DNA from: DATIJJ01 sp035478795
GTDB taxonomy: Bacteria > Pseudomonadota > Gammaproteobacteria > DSM-16500
DNA: 10,564 nucleotides
NCBI GenBank assembly: GCA_035478795.1
Contig: DATIJJ010000071.1
Coordinates: forward strand, 1 to 10,564
Direction: 5' to 3'
The position numbers and the translations under genes were made by a program. Within the stretch, counting starts at the first letter, position 1. Every line of letters starts with the position of its first letter. The notes beneath the pieces were generated by a model that had not been told where the DNA came from, ran no database searches, and worked only from the letters and a program-made list of their open reading frames with translations. This document shows positions 7,048 through 10,564 of the stretch, piece after piece.

Positions 7048-8763
7048 ATGACAAAAAAAATCATCAAACGCTGCACGGAAAATTTGCCTGTTCTCGAAAA
7101 AAATCTGCATCCCTTGTTGCAACGCATTTATGCCGCTCGCGGTATTTCTTCTACCAAAGAACTGGAGCGTGGTCTCGAACATTTACTGCCATTTCATAAT
7201 TTGTCGGGTATGGATGAAGCCGTACGCTGTTTGTATGCAGCCATTTTGGAACAGCAAAACATATTAATTGTCGGGGATTTTGATGCAGATGGTGCGACGA
7301 GTACGGCAGTTGCCATTCATGCGTTGCGTGCTTTTGGTGCGACATCGGTAAATTATCTCGTTCCCAATCGATTTGCATTTGGTTATGGATTAACACCGGA
7401 ACTGGTTGATGTTGCAAAAGACATGCATCCGCATCTCATTGTGACCGTCGATAATGGTATTGCGAGTCTCGCGGGGGTGGATGCTGCAAAAAAAGCGGGG
7501 ATCAAGGTGATTATCACCGATCATCACCTGTCGGGAGATACGTTGCCGCTTGCCGATGCAATCGTCAATCCAAATCAGCCAGGGGATGTGTTTGCGAGTA
7601 AACATCTGGCGGGTGTCGGTGTGATTTTTTATGTGATGCTGGCGCTGCGTCGCTATCTGAGCGAGCAGGATTATTTTCAAAAAAACAATATCGCTGAACC
7701 CAATATGTCGCGATGGCTGGATCTTGTGGCGCTTGGAACAGTTGCGGATGTGGTGTCGCTTGATCACAACAACCGTATTCTGGTGCATCAGGGATTGCGT
7801 CGCATTCGTTCCGGACAATGTGTGCCGGGTATTACGGCGTTGCTTGAAATCAGTAATCGAAATCAGGCGCGTGTGATGGCGTCAGACCTTGGTTTTGCAG
7901 TGGCACCGCGGTTGAATGCGGCGGGTCGTCTGGATGATATGTCACTCGGGATTGAATGTTTGCTCGCTCACGATATCACGAGTGCGCGCGAGATGGCGGC
8001 TACCCTCACGCAACTCAATGAAGACCGTCGTGTGATTGAGCAGGATATGCAGCTTGATGCGCTGGAAATCTTAAAAAAAATTCAGACGACTGTTGAACGG
8101 AAAGGCGTTTGTTTATTTGATGAAACCTGGCATCAGGGGGTGATTGGTATTTTGGCGGGGCGTTTGAAAGAGCGTTTGCACCGTCCGGTGATTGCCTTTG
8201 CCTTGTCTCATACCGGTGATTTGAAAGGATCGGCGCGTTCGATTCCGGGTGTGCACATTCGGGATGTGCTGGCGGAGATTGCTGTTCGGTATCCGACCCT
8301 GATGGATAAATTTGGTGGGCATGCGATGGCGGCGGGTTTGACATTACCGCGCGCGCATTTCGAATCTTTTTCGCAAGTGTTCAATGAAATCGTGTCAGAA
8401 AAAGTGAGTGAGATGGATCTGGAGCATACCTTGCTGAGTGACGGTGAACTCATGCCGGATGAATTGTCACTCGAATCCGCGGAATTATTGCGCGAGGCGG
8501 GACCGTTTGGGCAATCCTTTCCGGAACCGTTGTTTGATGGCAGGTTTCAATTACTGGAACAGCGTCTCGTGGGTGGTCGGCATTTAAAATTAACGTTAGG
8601 CGGGTTGGAACAAACCATCCCGGCGATTGCATTTAATATCGATATGAATCGCTGGCCGGATTACCATTGCGATCAGGTGAATATTGCCTATCGCCTGGAT
8701 GTGAATGAATACCGCGGCAAGCGCAGTGTGCAGCTGATTGTGGAGCATATTGAGCCGGCATAG
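7048..8763 (+). CDS. recJ: Single-stranded-DNA-specific exonuclease RecJ
   Basis: RecJ degrades single-stranded DNA 5' to 3' with Mn2+ or Mg2+ and acts in RecF-pathway recombination, mismatch repair and base excision repair. The 571-residue protein is close to the 577 of E. coli. The DHH phosphoesterase core has DFDADG (77-82), TVDNG (133-137), TDHH (157-160), LVALGTVADVV (226-236) and APRLNAAGR (286-294). The DHHA1 domain has SARSIPG (395-401) and GGHAMAAG (423-430). An OB-fold-like C-terminal part follows from about 465. All metal-binding motif residues appear intact. The ATG at 7048 has ACGGA just upstream. A 44-bp A-rich spacer separates it from the small membrane gene. It ends 14 bp from the convergent gene on the other strand. 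Confidence 0.97.
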   Translation: MTKKIIKRCTENLPVLEKNLHPLLQRIYAARGISSTKELERGLEHLLPFHNLSGMDEAVRCLYAAILEQQNILIVGDFDADGATSTAVAIHALRAFGATSVNYLVPNRFAFGYGLTPELVDVAKDMHPHLIVTVDNGIASLAGVDAAKKAGIKVIITDHHLSGDTLPLADAIVNPNQPGDVFASKHLAGVGVIFYVMLALRRYLSEQDYFQKNNIAEPNMSRWLDLVALGTVADVVSLDHNNRILVHQGLRRIRSGQCVPGITALLEISNRNQARVMASDLGFAVAPRLNAAGRLDDMSLGIECLLAHDITSAREMAATLTQLNEDRRVIEQDMQLDALEILKKIQTTVERKGVCLFDETWHQGVIGILAGRLKERLHRPVIAFALSHTGDLKGSARSIPGVHIRDVLAEIAVRYPTLMDKFGGHAMAAGLTLPRAHFESFSQVFNEIVSEKVSEMDLEHTLLSDGELMPDELSLESAELLREAGPFGQSFPEPLFDGRFQLLEQRLVGGRHLKLTLGGLEQTIPAIAFNIDMNRWPDYHCDQVNIAYRLDVNEYRGKRSVQLIVEHIEPA

Positions 8764-8777
8764 ACCGATGGATCCTG

Positions 8778-10301
8778 CTATTTCCGTTTAATCGGGCTGA
8801 CATTTAACGCCAATACTTTTTCAGCAGACTCCAGAACAATATCATTTGTGCCTCGCCATGCGTTACGCGCAGCATTTCTGGCGCGGGCTATGGCAAGGAG
8901 ACTGCCAAACAGCGTGAACGCTACACCTCCCAGCAGGCCCGCGACTGTTTGACTGGTTGTTGCAACGGTGGTGCCAGGAATGAGTGCATTGCCGGTGAAA
9001 GCTTCTGCCATACCGCTCGTAGCCGTTATGGTTTTAACGGCTGCAGGGATGTAGCCAAAAGCCGCTGTGACAGGTGCGGCAATACCGGCAACACCGGTCA
9101 CACCTACACCTGCTGCCAGCAATTTTCCGGTTGTCGTGACGGGTTTTTTGGGGAGTACCGGTTGTTGTTTGCATTTATTATAAATGGCATAAATCATTTC
9201 TCCCATCAGATAAACAGCGCCGAAAACGGCTGCTTCTATCTGAAATTTGGCGATCCAGAGCGCGATGGGCGCCACCACCGGTGCGGTCGTCGGGTTAACC
9301 AGCAATGCAACCACGGTTGCGATAGAAACGATGGCTGCGAGTGCTGCGAATGCACCAAGCGCACAGGCCGCCACCAGTTTCAACTTGTTACAGCGTGCAA
9401 CTTTTTCGGCAAGTTCCCTGCCGCGCCGGGTGATATAGTTGTGCAACTGGTCTGGACCAGATTTGGCTTCGAGAGGATCCTCATCGATTGCTTTGGCTTG
9501 TACATTTTTCAAGGTAAAAAGCAGCGTAAATGCCAATTCCATATTATCCATGATCGTTTGTCTGGGCAGTTCCCGGGAGCGGTCCCTGGCGTTTATTCTT
9601 GCTCGCATTTCCTTCACGTATTTCCGGATGTTGGTGCAAGCAATGCCTGGTGCTGTGTTGAGGTAGGGTTCGATCGCGTCTATAGAATATTGAAGAGAGT
9701 CAAGCAGGTCATTTAAAGCCTTTGGGGTTTGCGATGTTTCTAACAGTTGTGTGACATTTCTTTTAAGCGATGCTTCATTGGCGCCATCCTGATGAGCGTT
9801 TGAAAAAATGGCGTACAGTCTTTCATACATCACTTCGCCTTGAGATTTAGGAAATAATTTTCTTTTTACGGGTCGAGCATTATTCGGATCATCTAAATTA
9901 ACGCTAATAAGGCTAAATATTGATACGCCTGTTGCAGTCGATGCCACAGACCCGCGTGGTCCGTTGGAATCTGGATGGGAACTTCTGCCGGAGCTATCCT
10001 CGTATCTTCTGGATGCTCTCAGGGTGCTGGGAGGAGAGGGGGTTTCGAATTCGCTTTTTGGGGACTGCCCTCCTGATTCGTTGTCAGCGGAGTCGCTTGC
10101 TACCTTACTTTCAGGGGAGCCTTCACGGGGTGGTTTTTTTTCAGGAGAGTCGGAGCGTTCGCTGGATACATCCTCTGGCACATAGCCTGAATCATTTCTG
10201 CGATGTTTCAGTCCTTTTTTTCCGCCATGGACGGATGTGTCTTCTTCGCCCTGAGGGAACTGCTCGTTCCAACTCATTGTTGTTTTTCTTGTGTCTCCCA
10301 T
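8778..10301 (-). CDS. Orphan multi-domain membrane-associated protein; candidate secreted effector
   Basis: No known family is recognisable in this 507-residue protein. Residues 1-120 are low complexity, rich in Ser, Pro, Glu, Gly and Lys, and likely disordered, with Ser/Thr-Pro pairs at 52, 62, 80, 87 and 89. Residues 155-300 look soluble and mostly helical. Residues 307-473 contain about four hydrophobic, Ala/Gly-rich segments (about 307-336, 340-372, 393-422 and 452-473), probably membrane-inserting, separated by basic stretches. The tail ends VSPIKRK. There is no N-terminal signal peptide. The ATG at 10301 has GAGGG eight bases upstream; a second in-frame ATG at 10277 is less well placed. 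A PmrA-like box and a good -10 lie upstream. The plan (disordered start, membrane hairpins late, orphan status, PmrA-like control) suggests a Dot/Icm-type effector. The C-terminal signal is weak: only E491 and E494 in the usual Glu-rich zone. The effector role is inference. Confidence 0.75.
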   Translation of the reverse strand: MGDTRKTTMSWNEQFPQGEEDTSVHGGKKGLKHRRNDSGYVPEDVSSERSDSPEKKPPREGSPESKVASDSADNESGGQSPKSEFETPSPPSTLRASRRYEDSSGRSSHPDSNGPRGSVASTATGVSIFSLISVNLDDPNNARPVKRKLFPKSQGEVMYERLYAIFSNAHQDGANEASLKRNVTQLLETSQTPKALNDLLDSLQYSIDAIEPYLNTAPGIACTNIRKYVKEMRARINARDRSRELPRQTIMDNMELAFTLLFTLKNVQAKAIDEDPLEAKSGPDQLHNYITRRGRELAEKVARCNKLKLVAACALGAFAALAAIVSIATVVALLVNPTTAPVVAPIALWIAKFQIEAAVFGAVYLMGEMIYAIYNKCKQQPVLPKKPVTTTGKLLAAGVGVTGVAGIAAPVTAAFGYIPAAVKTITATSGMAEAFTGNALIPGTTVATTSQTVAGLLGGVAFTLFGSLLAIARARNAARNAWRGTNDIVLESAEKVLALNVSPIKRK

Positions 10302-10353
10302 ATCGAGTTCCCTCTCTATCTGGTTAACATGGTATTTTCAGAACTGACTTTAG

Positions 10354-10386
10354 ATTGTATGAACTTGTCCTTAAGGAAATCTTAAG
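10354..10386 (-). promoter_or_regulatory. PmrA-type box plus -10 element upstream of the 507-residue protein
   Basis: Two CTTAAG hexamers (10370-10375 and 10381-10386) are separated by exactly five bases, matching the enterobacterial PmrA box YTTAAK-N5-YTTAAK at every position. In the direction of the gene, the first nonamer CTTAAGATT also matches the Legionella/Coxiella form CTTAATATT at 8 of 9 bases, while the second matches only the CTTAA core. Ten bases after the box comes TACAAT (10359-10354), a 5 of 6 match to the -10 consensus. The -35 position falls inside the box and is poor (AGATTT), as expected for an activator-dependent promoter. Transcription would start near 10347, about 45 nt before the ATG. 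Binding by PmrA is inferred, not shown. Confidence 0.6.
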
Positions 10387-10391
10387 GGTGT

Positions 10392-10411
10392 GGCCTGTTT
10401 TAAAACAGGCC
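10392..10411. repeat. Perfect 20-bp palindrome, possible transcript hairpin or operator
   Basis: GGCCTGTTTTAAAACAGGCC is identical on both strands and lies 11 nt downstream of the stop of the partial gene at the right edge and just upstream of the PmrA-like box. As RNA it could fold as a short stem closing an A/T-rich loop. Neither side has the T-run of an intrinsic terminator. It may end the upstream transcript inefficiently or bind a dimeric regulator. Confidence 0.4.
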
Positions 10412-10422
10412 TGCTGTTCTGA

Positions 10423-10564
10423 TCAGATCTTATATGAGTTAAAAATGGTACTGTTTTCACCAAGGCGATTGCGTCCAGCAAACAGCTTGTCACCTTCAGG
10501 CTGCTCTACAAGTGTGGTGTTATCCTTTGAGCGGAAAAGGAGGGAAACAGTTAATTTGGGTCCC
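10423..10564 (-). CDS. C-terminal end of an unidentified protein (runs off the window)
   Basis: On the minus strand one frame is open from the window edge to a TGA at 10425-10423, giving the last 46 residues of a protein; the first complete codon starts at 10563. The sequence begins GPKLTVSLLFRSKDNTT and ends GENSTIFNSYKI. It is mixed polar and hydrophobic with no transmembrane segment, and I do not recognise it. The other minus frame checked from the edge closes after 14 codons, so this one is the likely coding frame. It lies on the same strand as the candidate effector, 121 bp upstream of it, and may belong to the same accessory segment. Confidence 0.5.
   Translation of the reverse strand, partial: GPKLTVSLLFRSKDNTTLVEQPEGDKLFAGRNRLGENSTIFNSYKI

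Noticed and set aside
8949..9716. 255-codon cysteine-rich open frame on the plus strand
   Set aside because: It is antisense to the 507-residue protein, has implausible Cys-rich, low-order composition and no credible start context. The minus frame has coherent disordered, helical and hydrophobic regions and a good ribosome site.

Overview
The window comes from a gammaproteobacterium, most likely one of the Legionellales (relatives of Coxiella and Legionella). The bacterial class is well supported: the order ffh, rpsP, rimM, trmD, rplS is classical, and AlaC and RecJ read like their E. coli counterparts almost motif by motif. The order-level guess is softer. It rests on a large, orphan, effector-like protein whose promoter carries a perfect PmrA-type box; PmrA is the response regulator known to control Dot/Icm genes and effectors in Legionella and Coxiella.

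Layout. Positions 1-197 hold a 145-bp hairpin-rich repeat and a possible terminator. From 5393 down to 198, seven genes run leftwards: a Mth938-domain protein, an MFS permease, ffh, rpsP, rimM, trmD and rplS. The last five form the translation and protein-export block: SRP GTPase, ribosomal protein S16, 30S maturation factor, tRNA m1G37 methyltransferase and ribosomal protein L19. A good sigma70 promoter lies just upstream of rpsP. A 162-bp divergent spacer separates this set from a rightward set: alaC (alanine-forming transaminase), a 76-residue membrane protein overlapping alaC by ATGA, and recJ (single-strand 5'-3' exonuclease).

The right end (8778-10564) is accessory in character. A 507-residue protein on the minus strand converges on recJ with a 14-bp gap. 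Its N-terminus is disordered and rich in Ser, Pro, Glu and Lys; its middle is soluble and probably helical; its C-terminal third is strongly hydrophobic and rich in Ala and Gly. I recognise no family. Its promoter has CTTAAG-N5-CTTAAG followed 10 nt later by TACAAT. Upstream of that lie a perfect 20-bp palindrome and the last 46 codons of another minus-strand gene that runs off the window.

The most interesting point is the pairing of the unrecognised multi-domain protein with a PmrA-like promoter next to housekeeping genes. This makes it a candidate secreted effector. No tRNA, rRNA, CRISPR array, transposase or phage gene was seen.
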